In this document: piece after piece, positions 24,830 to 33,515 of the stretch | How positions within the stretch are numbered: position 1 is the stretch's first letter | Layout of the letters: each line of letters opens with the position of its first letter | Source: DASPPM01 sp052143835 | GTDB taxonomy: Bacteria > Pseudomonadota > Alphaproteobacteria > JACZXZ01 | Direction of reading: 5' to 3' | Length of the DNA stretch: 64,000 nucleotides | NCBI GenBank assembly: GCA_052143835.1 | Contig: JBKQRV010000192.1 | Coordinates: 3,646-67,645, forward strand | Notes under the pieces: generated by a model | Seen by the model: only the letters and a program-made list of their open reading frames with translations | Told to the model about the DNA's origin: nothing | The model's database searches: none | Translations under genes and position numbers: made by a program

Positions 24830-26665
24830 TCAATCGAGCTCGAAGGCGCCCTTGTAGTCGCGCTTGAGCGCCGGGTCCTGCTCGTCTTTCTCCAGGTAGA
24901 GGTTGCCGACCGCGAGCCTGTCGAGCTCGGTGCCCATGAAGCAGCGGAAGGCGTCCTCGGGCGTGCAGACGATCGGCTCCCCGCGCACGTTGAAGCTGGT
25001 ATTGACCAGCACGGGGCAGCCCGTCCTCGCCTTGAAGCTCGAGAGCAGGGCATGGAAGCGCGCGTTGGTCTCGGCATGCACGGTCTGGATGCGCGCCGAA
25101 TAATCGACGTGCGTCACGGCGGGAATGTCGGAGCGCGGCACCTTGAGCTTCTCGATGCCGAAGAGGGCCTCCTCCTCCTTGCTCATGCGGCGCCTGCGGC
25201 GCTCGACCACGTCGGCTACCATGAGCATGTAGGGACTTTCTCCCTCCAGCTCGAACCACTCCGCCACGTCCTCGCGCAGCACCGCGGGAGCGAACGGGCG
25301 GAAGGACTCGCGGTACTTGACCTTGAGGTTGAGCGCCGACTGCATCGCCGGCGAGCGCGCGTCCGCAATGATCGAGCGGTTGCCGAGCGCCCGCGGGCCG
25401 AACTCCATGCGCCCCTGGAACCAGCCGAGCGCCTTGCCCTCGCTCAGGTCCTCGACCGCGCGCTCGAGCAGCGTCGTATCGTCGAGGCAGTGGAAGCGCG
25501 CGCCCGCCGCCGCGAGACGCTCGGCGCACTCCTCGTCCGCGAATGAGGGGCCGAGATACGACCCGCTCATCCCGTCGAGGCTGTTGTCGATCTCGCGCGC
25601 CCCGCCCTTGTGAATGTGGTAGGCGGCAAGGGCAGCACCTATTGCGCCTCCGGCATCGCCCGCCGCCGGCTGAACCCAGATGCGCTTGAATTTTCCGTCG
25701 CGCAGGACCTTGCCGTTGGCGACGCAATTGAGTGCCACGCCGCCGGCAAGGCAGAGGTTCTCCGCCCCCGTCTCGGCGGCGAGCGAGCGCGTGAGGCGCA
25801 GCACCGCCTCCTCGGTCACCGCCTGGACCGAGGCGGCGAGGTCCATGTGCCGCTGGGTGAGAGGCTCCGTGGGCCGGCGCGCCGGTCCGCCGAAGAGCGC
25901 GTCGAAGCGCTCGCCGGTCATCTTGAGGCCGGTGCAATAGTCGAAATAGGACTGGTCGAGCCGGAACGTGCCGTCCGGCTTCAAGTCCATCAGCTGCTCG
26001 AGGATGAGCCGCGCGTACTTCGGCTCGCCGTAGGGAGCCAGCCCCATGACCTTGTATTCGCCCGAGTTCACCTTGAAGCCGGTGTAATAGGTGAAGGCGG
26101 AATAAAGCAGCCCGAGCGAGTGGGGAAAATGCAGCTCCTTGAGCATCTCGAGGCGGTTGCCGCGGCCCTCTGCTACGGAGGTCGTCGCCCACTCGCCGAC
26201 CCCGTCCATGGTGAGGATGGCCGCCTGCTCGAAGGGCGAGGGAAAGAAGGCCGAGGCCGCGTGACTCTGGTGATGCTCGGCGAAGAGAAGCCGGCTCTCC
26301 CAGTCGTAGCTAGGAGACAGCCTTGTGAGCTCGTCCTTCAAGAGCTGCTTCTGGAACAGCTTCTCGCGCAGCCAGAGCGGAATCGCCATGCGGAAGGAGC
26401 GGAAGCCCTTGGGCGCAAAGGCAAGGTAGGTCTCGAGCAGTCGCTCGAACTTGAGGAAGGGCTTGTCATAGAACACGACATGGTCGACCGCATCGAGCGT
26501 GATGCCCGCAGCTCCCAGGCAATAGGCGAGCGCCGCGCGGGGAAAGCGGGCATCGTGCTTCTTGCGCGTGAAGCGCTCCTCCTGTGCCGCCGCCACGATA
26601 CGGCCGTCCTCGATGAGGGCGGCGGCGCTATCGTGGTAGAGGGCGGATAACCCGAGGATGCGCAC
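24830..26665 (-). CDS. NodU/CmcH-family carbamoyltransferase
   Basis: A 611-residue two-domain enzyme. The N-terminus is MRILGLSALYHDSAAALIED. The ASKHA-like core has EHHQSHAASAFF (about residues 131-142) and MDGVGEWATTS, and the YrdC/TobZ-type C-terminal domain includes KVKYRESFRPFAPAVL. The family transfers carbamoyl groups from carbamoyl phosphate, through carbamoyl-adenylate, to hydroxyls of sugars or antibiotics (NodU, TobZ). It is the last gene of a three-gene unit with a DUF5989 and a SxtJ gene, a conserved set. With neighbouring glycosyltransferases a glycan acceptor is likely but unproven. Confidence 0.92.
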   Translation of the reverse strand: MRILGLSALYHDSAAALIEDGRIVAAAQEERFTRKKHDARFPRAALAYCLGAAGITLDAVDHVVFYDKPFLKFERLLETYLAFAPKGFRSFRMAIPLWLREKLFQKQLLKDELTRLSPSYDWESRLLFAEHHQSHAASAFFPSPFEQAAILTMDGVGEWATTSVAEGRGNRLEMLKELHFPHSLGLLYSAFTYYTGFKVNSGEYKVMGLAPYGEPKYARLILEQLMDLKPDGTFRLDQSYFDYCTGLKMTGERFDALFGGPARRPTEPLTQRHMDLAASVQAVTEEAVLRLTRSLAAETGAENLCLAGGVALNCVANGKVLRDGKFKRIWVQPAAGDAGGAIGAALAAYHIHKGGAREIDNSLDGMSGSYLGPSFADEECAERLAAAGARFHCLDDTTLLERAVEDLSEGKALGWFQGRMEFGPRALGNRSIIADARSPAMQSALNLKVKYRESFRPFAPAVLREDVAEWFELEGESPYMLMVADVVERRRRRMSKEEEALFGIEKLKVPRSDIPAVTHVDYSARIQTVHAETNARFHALLSSFKARTGCPVLVNTSFNVRGEPIVCTPEDAFRCFMGTELDRLAVGNLYLEKDEQDPALKRDYKGAFELD

Positions 26666-26681
26666 CGCAGGCGATCCTCGC

Positions 26682-26834
26682 TCAGAAGATCGCGTAGATG
26701 AAGGGAGCCACGGCGCTGCCCTTGGTCAAGAGGATAAGCCCGCCCAGCACGGCCATCATCACGCAGACCGGCAGCAGCCAATATTTTTTCCGAATCCTGA
26801 GGAAGAGCCAGAATTCGCGCAAGATCGACAGCAC
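26682..26834 (-). CDS. DUF5989 small membrane protein
   Basis: A 50-residue protein with one membrane helix and the family pattern LREFWLFLRIRKKYWLLPV, ending LLTKGSAVAPFIYAIF. DUF5989 genes are regularly found between SxtJ and the carbamoyltransferase gene, as here. The start is taken as GTG 26834, six bases after GAGG and giving the usual MLxxLRE head; TTG 26840 is an alternative. It is separated by 16 bases from the carbamoyltransferase start. The role is unknown, possibly membrane tethering of the enzyme. Confidence 0.85.
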   Translation of the reverse strand: MLSILREFWLFLRIRKKYWLLPVCVMMAVLGGLILLTKGSAVAPFIYAIF

Positions 26835-26842
26835 GGGCAACC

Positions 26843-27265
26843 TCAAAACTGATTCTTCATCGACTCGGGCGGCGGACCCGGCGGCTCGCGCGCAATCCAA
26901 TAGCTCGACGCGCCGTCGTCCCGGCGCAGCCGCAAAGGGTCCTTGCCGCAGGCGCGCATGAGGATGCCGATCGGCGTGATTGTCAAGTAGAAGAGAAGCC
27001 CCAGCGCCAGCGGGCTCACGACGTGGAAAAGCAAGAGACCTAGCTTGAGCCAGAGCCGGTTGATCGGCTTGAGGGGTGCCGTCCACAGCAATGCCAGCAC
27101 GAGAAATGCCACGGCAAGGCCAAGCGCCCACCAGCGGATGGCGTTGTGCGGCGCGTGGAGGAGCGGCGCCAAAGCGACGAGCGAGAAGAAGCCCGCCATG
27201 ACCAGGCCGAAGGAGCGATCGGACGAGCCCTTGACCTCCTCTTCGCGGCTGAAATCCTCGTGCAT
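26843..27265 (-). CDS. SxtJ-family membrane protein
   Basis: A 140-residue protein with about three membrane helices (FGLVMAGFFSLVALAPLL, WWALGLAVAFLVLALLW and LGLLLFHVVSPLALGLLFYL). The C-terminal conserved ITPIGILMRACGKDPLRLRR is the SxtJ family signature. SxtJ proteins accompany carbamoyltransferases and DUF5989 proteins in biosynthetic clusters; their biochemical role is unknown. It is first of the triplet and its stop is only eight bases from the next start. The cytoplasmic N-terminus is acidic. Confidence 0.85.
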   Translation of the reverse strand: MHEDFSREEEVKGSSDRSFGLVMAGFFSLVALAPLLHAPHNAIRWWALGLAVAFLVLALLWTAPLKPINRLWLKLGLLLFHVVSPLALGLLFYLTITPIGILMRACGKDPLRLRRDDGASSYWIAREPPGPPPESMKNQF

Positions 27266-27355
27266 GCGCCTCCTTCGGCCTGCAAGCGGCCTCGCGGCCC
27301 TGAAATTAGTCGGTTCCCGCGTTTCGCGAAAGCAAAAGCTCGCGCGGCCGGCCGA

Positions 27356-28132
27356 TCAGCCTCGCGGATTTCCCGCAAGCGCGCCGTCCGCTCCACAGGC
27401 CGCCATCTTCCAGAGCTCCCAGGCGCGGTCGACCTGCCGGGAGTTGGTCGCCGTCGCATTGGCGGCTTCCTCGTCGTTGAGATAGGTCACCCGACCGAGG
27501 CGCATCGCCTCCATCTGCAGGCGTGCGTTGGCTTCCGTGTAGACCGCCCGGAACACCGCGTGGCGCAGATTGCCGGCGGCGGCGGTGGAGCCGTGCCCGC
27601 GCATGAGCACGACCGACCCCGCGCCGAGCGCGCGGGCGAGTGCCGCGCCGAGCTCGCGATCGCGGATCAGCATGTCGCTCGCCGGTCCGGCGGCCGTGCG
27701 GATCTCGAAGATCGGCGTGCTCGCCTTGAGAAAGCTGGCCATATGATAGATGGCGCGCAAGGGAACGCTCTTCACCACGCCGAAGGGGATCACCGAGGGC
27801 GAATGGCTGTGGATCACGGCGTGAACGTCCGGCCTTGCGCGGTAGATCTCGCTATGGATGAAGCGCTCCAAATAGACGGCGCGGCCCGCCGGTAGAAGGG
27901 GCTCGCCGTCGAGCGCGAAGGCCATGATGTCGGCGCTCGTCACGAGCGCCGGCGCCATGCTGCGCGCCAGGAGAAACTGGTCGGCGTGCTTATCGTGGCG
28001 CACGCTCACGTGGCCGAAGCCGTCGACCACCCCTTGATGGAAGAGGATGCGGTTCGCCGCGACGAGCTCTTCGACGAGTGCTGCATCGGCGTCCAGGGGC
28101 GGAAGCGCGCCTTGCGATTGTTTCCGGAGCAT
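27356..28132 (-). CDS. Class II aldolase/adducin-family protein
   Basis: A 258-residue protein. The metal ligands are H108 and H110 (VIHSHSP) and H180 (MRGHGS), with the conserved Glu near 95 (IHSEIY). The class includes fuculose-phosphate aldolase and decarboxylases; sequence alone does not give the substrate. ATG 28132 follows a strong AAGGAGGGAGG site, and the upstream frame to 28261 is not family-like. It is monocistronic, facing a long repeat-containing intergenic region. Confidence 0.85.
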   Translation of the reverse strand: MLRKQSQGALPPLDADAALVEELVAANRILFHQGVVDGFGHVSVRHDKHADQFLLARSMAPALVTSADIMAFALDGEPLLPAGRAVYLERFIHSEIYRARPDVHAVIHSHSPSVIPFGVVKSVPLRAIYHMASFLKASTPIFEIRTAAGPASDMLIRDRELGAALARALGAGSVVLMRGHGSTAAAGNLRHAVFRAVYTEANARLQMEAMRLGRVTYLNDEEAANATATNSRQVDRAWELWKMAACGADGALAGNPRG

Positions 28133-28745
28133 GCCGCCTCCCTCCTTTTTGCGTCTTCGTGCGGCTGCTTTGGCCGGCACCGCGGCAAGATAGGACGGGC
28201 CGTCTCCAGATGGCAAGGTTCGGCGCGAAGAGCTGCCCGGCTGCCATCGCAACCGGGGCATTAGGGCGTTATCGGTTCAAATTGAATCAGAGATTATCGT
28301 CGTTCCCGCGCAAGCCGGAACCCAGGACGAGCAACGTGCGGTTCCCTGGGGCCCCGCTTTCGCAGGGGTGACGATAAAAGGTTTCGAGTTGACAGGATCG
28401 CGCTCCAGTTTTTCTGGACATTCATTTTCGACTCGTCATTCCGGACAAGCAAATCAACGCACATGCGATGATTTGCGCGATCCGGACTCCATGTCTGGGA
28501 CCGCGCGAGCGGGAGGCATGGATTCCGGATAGCAAGGCTCGCGGCCGGGAAAAGCTCCGCTTTTCCCGGGCTCGCCTAAGCTTCCGGAATGACGCCAAGC
28601 TTGAATGTCTACAGGCCTTAGGAGCGCCGCTACGTGCATACACGCAGCCGCCGCCGCATTTTGGCGTGGTGATTTCGGCCGCGATGACATCTAATCGCGA
28701 TCTCGACAGAGCCGGGATCCGCACTCAGCCAGAAAGCGTCACGAT
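28133..28745. other. 613-base noncoding region with repeat remnants
   Basis: No convincing gene lies here. Position 28299-28376 is a diverged copy of the mosaic repeat seen at 53274 and 57191. Position about 28437-28595 is a second element, with ATTCCGGACAAGC at one end and GCTTCCGGAATGAC at the other and an internal AAAAGC-TCC-GCTTTT hairpin near 28550-28566. The first part presumably holds the promoter of the class II aldolase gene and the last part that of the gene at 28746, but no clear -35/-10 pair stands out. Confidence 0.6.
28299..28376. repeat. Diverged copy of the GTTCCCGCGCAAG repeat family
   Basis: It starts GTCGTTCCCGCGCAAGCCGG and ends CCGCTTTCGCAGGGGTGACG, matching the ends of the repeats at 53274-53359 and 57191-57277 with substitutions and a changed centre. 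It is an intergenic REP-like element. Confidence 0.65.
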
Positions 28746-29738
28746 ATGGCGAAGCTCAATCTCTCCGTCGCGGTCGGCGACTATGACAGGACGCGGCCGC
28801 TCGTCGACGGTGCCGTTGGGATCGATGGCGTCGATCCCGTCTACATGACCTTGGCGCCGGAAGAGATTTTCTTCAGGGCCTTTCGCCACGCCGAGTTCGA
28901 CATCTGCGAATTGTCGCTCAGCAGCTTCGCCATCAAGACCGACCAAGGCGACAACCCCTATGTGGGCGTTCCGGTCTTTCCCTCGCGCGCCTTCCGGCAC
29001 ACCTCAATCTACGTGCGCACCGACCGCGGCATCCGCTCGCCTGCCGACCTGCGCGACAGGCGAATCGGCACGCCCGAGTACCAACTGACCGCCTGCGTGT
29101 GGGCGCGCGCGCTCCTCGAGGACGAGTTCGGCCTCGGGCGCGCCGATATCCGCTGGGTGCGCGGGGGTCTCGAGCAACCGGGGCGTCCCGAGAAGATCGC
29201 ACTCGCGCTGCCCGCCGACATCCGCATCGAGCCGGCCCCCGAGGGTGCGAGCCTCTCGGCCCTCCTCGCGGCGGGCGAGATCGACGGCATCATCGCGCCT
29301 CGCGCGCCCTCCTGCTACGAGCGCGGCCACCCGCAGGTCGGCTGGCTGTTCGCGGATCCGGCGGCGGCGGCGATCGCTTATTTCCGCCGCACCGGCATCT
29401 TTCCCATCATGCATCTGATCGGCGTGCGCCGCGCGCTCGCCGAGCGGCATCCCTGGCTCCCGGCCTCGGTCTTCAAGGCCTTCGAGCAGGCGAAGTCGAT
29501 CGCCCTCGCGCGGCTCTGCGACACCGCGGCGACGAAGGTCACCTTGCCCTTCGTCGAGGAGCAGCTCAAGGCCGCCCGGGAGCTCATGGGGCGCGATTTC
29601 TGGTCCTACGGCGTTGCCGCCAATCGCAACGCGCTCGAGACCTTCTTGCGGCATCATCGCGCCCAGGGCCTGTCGCAGCGCCAACTCGAGGTCGAGGAGC
29701 TCTTCCACCCCGCGACGCTCGAAACCCACAAGGTCTGA
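28746..29738 (+). CDS. Solute-binding-like protein (4,5-dihydroxyphthalate decarboxylase/SBP family)
   Basis: A 330-residue protein without a signal peptide. It has the periplasmic-binding-protein type II fold typical of proteins named 4,5-dihydroxyphthalate decarboxylase or ABC substrate-binding protein: LSVAVGDYDRTRPLVDG, EFDICELSLSSFAIK and VGVPVFPSRAFRHTSIYVR. Lack of a secretion signal favours a cytosolic decarboxylase-like role over transport, but few members have been tested. The gene stands alone. Confidence 0.75.
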   Translation: MAKLNLSVAVGDYDRTRPLVDGAVGIDGVDPVYMTLAPEEIFFRAFRHAEFDICELSLSSFAIKTDQGDNPYVGVPVFPSRAFRHTSIYVRTDRGIRSPADLRDRRIGTPEYQLTACVWARALLEDEFGLGRADIRWVRGGLEQPGRPEKIALALPADIRIEPAPEGASLSALLAAGEIDGIIAPRAPSCYERGHPQVGWLFADPAAAAIAYFRRTGIFPIMHLIGVRRALAERHPWLPASVFKAFEQAKSIALARLCDTAATKVTLPFVEEQLKAARELMGRDFWSYGVAANRNALETFLRHHRAQGLSQRQLEVEELFHPATLETHKV

Positions 29739-29794
29739 CGCGCATCCGAGCCGATCGCGCGCGCCCGCGCGCATGGGCGCCGATGATGCGGGCG

Positions 29795-30247
29795 CTAGCG
29801 GGAGCGCGGAAGGTAATTCAGGCCGTAGACGTCGCGGCACCAGGCGGAAACGATCTCGAAGTTCCCGCCCTCGATGGCGCCATCGCGAACCGTGTCCGGG
29901 TTGTGGGGATCGAAATAGGCGATGAACGGCGCGAGTGCCTCGGCCTTACCGTCGCCGGCCACGAGGCTCACGTTGCCGCACAGGAACCAGCCGGCTTCCT
30001 CCAGGCTTGACGCGCGCACGATACCGTTGGCGATCGGGTTGAAGGCGTAGCTCGCCGATGCCGGCACGGCCTGCTTCGCGGCGAAGTACTGGATCACGGC
30101 GTTTCGCGCGGCCTCGTCGCTCGAGGGACGCAACGCCGCTTGTGCCGCCTTGAATTGCTCGGCTACCTCCGAGGCGTTGGCACCCGCCGCAACGAGCACC
30201 GCCATGCCCAGCAAGACCACCAGCGAAGGAAACGTGACTTTCATCAC
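29795..30247 (-). CDS. Hypothetical exported protein
   Basis: A 150-residue protein with a signal peptide (MMKVTFPSLVVLLGMAVLVA, cleaved near residue 25). The mature part is mostly helical and contains two cysteines (FLCGNV and AWCRDV) that could be disulfide-linked. I recognise no family. Both ATG 30247 and 30244 are possible starts. Codon use matches the flanking genes. Confidence 0.6.
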   Translation of the reverse strand: MMKVTFPSLVVLLGMAVLVAAGANASEVAEQFKAAQAALRPSSDEAARNAVIQYFAAKQAVPASASYAFNPIANGIVRASSLEEAGWFLCGNVSLVAGDGKAEALAPFIAYFDPHNPDTVRDGAIEGGNFEIVSAWCRDVYGLNYLPRSR

Positions 30248-30376
30248 CGCACCTGCTGACGCTCGTCAAACTCTTTTACTTCCGGCCTGACACCTCTAGC
30301 CGAAATGAAGCATAGCACGGCCGCAATGGCGACTGAAGCCTACGCCGTCGGCAGCCCCGGTGCCTGCAGCCGCCCC

Positions 30377-30595
30377 TCACGGCTGGCTCTCCGACGCCTT
30401 CCCGCCCTTGGGGAAACATTTTACCACCGTCACGAAATCCCCCTTGAGACGGTATGCGGGGACCTTGGCGACGATGGCCTTTTGCGCGGTTTGGCAGGCG
30501 TCGAGCGAATTGAACTCCGTGGAGAAGGCGGTACTTCCGCTACTGGCGCCGAGCCCGCCGGCGAGAAGAACGATCAAGACATAGAGTCCGGGCAT
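30377..30595 (-). CDS. Small hypothetical exported/membrane protein
   Basis: A 72-residue protein with an N-terminal hydrophobic segment (LYVLIVLLAGGLGASSG) and a short mature part with two cysteines (DACQTAQ and VKCFPKG). AAGGGAGAAAGAG directly precedes ATG 30595, supporting translation. No known family is recognised. It lies just downstream of the other small exported protein's start on the same strand but is separated by about 130 bases. Confidence 0.55.
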   Translation of the reverse strand: MPGLYVLIVLLAGGLGASSGSTAFSTEFNSLDACQTAQKAIVAKVPAYRLKGDFVTVVKCFPKGGKASESQP

Positions 30596-30854
30596 CTCTT
30601 TCTCCCTTAGGGGTCATGCTTAGGTTGAGAGGCAAGCGACCACTCACGGTGCCAGTGTCCCGGCTTCGGGGTCTTCCGTCCACCTCCTTGAGGCACCAGA
30701 TATCCGCCTACAGCCGATGGCGATGGCGTCCTTTTGCGCTTCCCAGGGGCGAGGCCGGTGTAGAATGGGGGGCGTTCCCGCCGGGAATCGAGCCCCGCGG
30801 CGCAGGCGGCGGCGAGGCCGGCGGCGGTGGAACACGGACGATCGAGAGGACGAG

Positions 30855-32159
30855 ATGAACATGCGACGGATCCGGCTTGCGGCGATTCTGGCCGTGGCAT
30901 TCTTTGCGGCACCGCTCCTGGTGCGCGCCGCGAACGAAGGTGCCAACGCTTACAAAGAGCTCGGCCTCTTCGGCGACGTGCTCGAGCTCGTCCAGTCCGA
31001 CTATGTGGAGCCGGTCGACACCGACAAGCTGATCTCGGCGGCGCTCAACGGAATGCTCACCTCGCTCGATCCTCATTCGAGCTATCTCGATCCCAAGAGC
31101 TACCAGGAGATGCAGGTCGAGACCAAGGGCGAGTTCGGCGGGCTGGGCATGGAAGTGACCTTGAAGGACGGCCTCGTCCAGGTGGTCTCGCCGATCGACG
31201 ACACCCCGGCCTCCCGCGCCGGACTGCAAGCCGGCGACCTCATCATCGCGATCGACGGCAAATCGGTCATGGGCCTCACCCTCTCCGAGGCCGTCGACAG
31301 GCTGCGCGGACCCCGGAACTCGAGCGTGAAGCTCACCATCCACCGCGGTAGCGCGGAACCCTTCGACCTCACGCTCACGCGCGAGGTGATCAAGGTGCAT
31401 CCGGCTCATGCGCAGCTTTACGGGAAGATCGGCTATCTTCGCATCGCCATCTTCTCGGAGCGGGCCGACAAGGAGGTCCGGGCGGCCCTCGACTCGCTGC
31501 GCCATCAAGCGGGCGGGCCGCTCCAGGGCCTCGTCCTCGACCTTCGCGACGACCCGGGCGGGCTCCTCGAGCAGTCGGTCGCGGTCGCGGGCGACTTCCT
31601 CGACAGCGGCGAGATCGTGTCGACCCGGGGGCGCCGAGCGCAGGACGACCAGCAGTTCAAGGCCCAGGGCGAGGATCTTACCAAGGGCGTGCCCATGGTC
31701 GTCTTGATCAACGCCGGCACGGCCTCGGCCTCCGAGATCGTCGCGGGCGCGCTCCGCGACAATCACCGCGCGGTGGTCATGGGCGTGCGCTCGTTCGGCA
31801 AGGGCACGGTGCAAACCATCATCCCGATCCCCGGGCACGGCGCCGTGCGGCTGACCACGGCGCGTTACTACACGCCCTCCGGCCATTCGATCCAGGATGT
31901 CGGCATCGAGCCCGACATCGTCGTGCAGCCGGGCAAGGCCGAGGCGGCCAAGGAGGCAAGGCGCATCCGCGAGAGCGACCTGCCGCGAGCCCTCAAGAAC
32001 CCTGACGGAGCGCCCGCCAAGATCGGCAAGGAGCCGGGCGAAAGCGGCCCGGCCACGGCCCAGGCCACGTCCTCCACGTCCGCCGGCGATGTCCAGCTGG
32101 AGCGCGCGCTCGATTACCTTCGCGGCGCGGCAGCGTCCAAAGGGGGAGCGCGCCCTTGA
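30855..32159 (+). CDS. S41-family C-terminal processing protease (CtpA-like)
   Basis: A 434-residue periplasmic protease. The signal peptide is MNMRRIRLAAILAVAFFAAP. The N-terminal region includes LDPHSSYLDPKSYQEM. The PDZ domain contains GGLGMEV and VSPIDDTPASRAGLQAGDLI. The S41 core has the Ser in GTASASEIVAGAL and the Lys in RSFGKGTVQT. Ctp proteases trim C-termini of envelope proteins. ATG 30855 is chosen because a signal peptide follows it and GAGAGGA precedes it; an upstream extension to 30717 lacks similarity. The C-terminal tail after about residue 360 is low-complexity. Confidence 0.93.
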   Translation: MNMRRIRLAAILAVAFFAAPLLVRAANEGANAYKELGLFGDVLELVQSDYVEPVDTDKLISAALNGMLTSLDPHSSYLDPKSYQEMQVETKGEFGGLGMEVTLKDGLVQVVSPIDDTPASRAGLQAGDLIIAIDGKSVMGLTLSEAVDRLRGPRNSSVKLTIHRGSAEPFDLTLTREVIKVHPAHAQLYGKIGYLRIAIFSERADKEVRAALDSLRHQAGGPLQGLVLDLRDDPGGLLEQSVAVAGDFLDSGEIVSTRGRRAQDDQQFKAQGEDLTKGVPMVVLINAGTASASEIVAGALRDNHRAVVMGVRSFGKGTVQTIIPIPGHGAVRLTTARYYTPSGHSIQDVGIEPDIVVQPGKAEAAKEARRIRESDLPRALKNPDGAPAKIGKEPGESGPATAQATSSTSAGDVQLERALDYLRGAAASKGGARP

Positions 32160-32185
32160 GGCATGGCCTTAGCGCGTGCGTGTGC

Positions 32186-32650
32186 TCAAGGCGCAGCCTC
32201 GCTGCCTCCAGCGGCCAGACGCTTCCGCAAGCTATCTGAGATCGGCCGCGGCCGGCGCGAGCGCTCATCGACGAGGACGCAGGTGGCCTCGGCGGTCGCG
32301 ATCAACGCCTCGCCCCGGAAGATGGCTTGCTCGACGGTGAAGGAGGTCCGTCCGATCCTCTTGAGGCGGGTGCCGATGTCGACGGTGCCCGGGTACGAGA
32401 GCTCGCGATGGAAGCGCATCAGGAGGCTGACCACCATGACGATGGCACCCGGCTCGGGCGATCCGCCTTCCCCGCCGGTGAAGAGCCCGATGCGGCCGGT
32501 CTCGAAGAAGGTGGCGAGCACCGCGTGGTTGACGTGCCCTTGCTGGTCCGTATCGCTGTTACGTAGCTTGTCGTGGCTCCAGGACCTATAGCCCTCCCGC
32601 GAAGCCTCGGGGCCGGCGCGCGACGGTTCCGGCTTCTCGGAGCGGCTCAT
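32186..32650 (-). CDS. Acyl-CoA thioesterase (hot-dog fold, 4HBT type)
   Basis: A 154-residue protein with the 4HBT signature LRNSDTDQQGHVNHAVLATF, in which the active-site Asp of the family is the D in DTDQQGH. It hydrolyses CoA esters. It is the last gene of the long leftward unit that begins with the LivK-like gene, so it may release CoA from dead-end aromatic or alicyclic CoA thioesters made by the upstream CoA ligase. The start is ATG 32650 with GGGGAG nine bases upstream. Confidence 0.87.
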   Translation of the reverse strand: MSRSEKPEPSRAGPEASREGYRSWSHDKLRNSDTDQQGHVNHAVLATFFETGRIGLFTGGEGGSPEPGAIVMVVSLLMRFHRELSYPGTVDIGTRLKRIGRTSFTVEQAIFRGEALIATAEATCVLVDERSRRPRPISDSLRKRLAAGGSEAAP

Positions 32651-32679
32651 GCCGATCGCTCCCCTTAAGAGCCCGTAGC

Positions 32680-33459
32680 CTAGCCCTTGCCCCTCGCCTC
32701 CTCGCTCGCCTCCTCCTCGAGCCGGAAATAGATCTCCTCCGCCATCGGCATCTTGATTTCCTCGAGGATGTGCCCGACGAGCCCGACGGCGCGACCCATG
32801 ACCGCGAGGCCGCGGCAGACCTTCCACGGCAGACCGAACTCGCTCGCCACCGCCGCCATGGCGCCGGTCACGTTGACCGGCAGCGTGCGTTGGTAGCTGC
32901 GCTCGGCCTCGGCGCCGATCTTCTGCATGAGCTCGACGTAGCGGCCGGAGAATCCGGTTTCCTTGGCGACCTGGAAAAGCTTCGGCGTGCGCGGGTCGAT
33001 CGGCTTGTGGAAGGGATGGCCGATGCCGGGGATGATCTCGCGGCGGGCCCGATGGGCCTCGACGATCGCCTTCGCGAGCGCGCCGAGGTCCGCCTCCGCC
33101 TTGGGATCGGGCAGCGCTTCCTGCAGCATGCGCGCGGCATTATCGAGGGAGCCCACGAAGACCGATCCGAGGCCGAGCAGCCCCGCCGCCACCGCCCCCT
33201 GCACCGCCTCCGGCGCCCCGCAATAGGTGAGCCGCGTCGCGAGCGTGGAAGGCGTGATGCCGTGCTCGACGAGGATCACGAGGATGGCGTTGAACATGCG
33301 CTCCTCGCGCGCGTCCGGCAAGCGTCCGAAGATCTCGAGGAAGGCCATCTGGCCGAAATCGACCTTGCCGATGATCTCCTCGCAGAGATCCAAGCCTCGC
33401 ACCACGATGCGGGTCGGCGTCGACCACGCCATGTCGCTTCGCACTTTGCCTCGCTTCAT
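32680..33459 (-). CDS. Citryl-CoA lyase-like (citrate synthase family) protein
   Basis: A 259-residue short citrate-synthase-family protein. It has IPGIGHPFHKPIDPRTPKLF, with the conserved His and Arg of the active site, and VTGAMAAVASEFGLPWKVCR. At about 260 residues it lacks the large N-terminal region of true citrate synthase and matches proteins named citryl-CoA lyase. Such proteins cleave or form acyl-CoA C-C bonds. In this operon of CoA ligase and acyl-CoA dehydrogenase it could act on a pathway intermediate; the reaction is not known. ATG 33459 has GAGGACAGG upstream. Confidence 0.83.
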   Translation of the reverse strand: MKRGKVRSDMAWSTPTRIVVRGLDLCEEIIGKVDFGQMAFLEIFGRLPDAREERMFNAILVILVEHGITPSTLATRLTYCGAPEAVQGAVAAGLLGLGSVFVGSLDNAARMLQEALPDPKAEADLGALAKAIVEAHRARREIIPGIGHPFHKPIDPRTPKLFQVAKETGFSGRYVELMQKIGAEAERSYQRTLPVNVTGAMAAVASEFGLPWKVCRGLAVMGRAVGLVGHILEEIKMPMAEEIYFRLEEEASEEARGKG

Positions 33460-33515
33460 TTGCCTGTCCTCGCGCTGGATCGTTTTCGCTGGATCGCTCT
33501 CTCTCGCTCTCGCTG

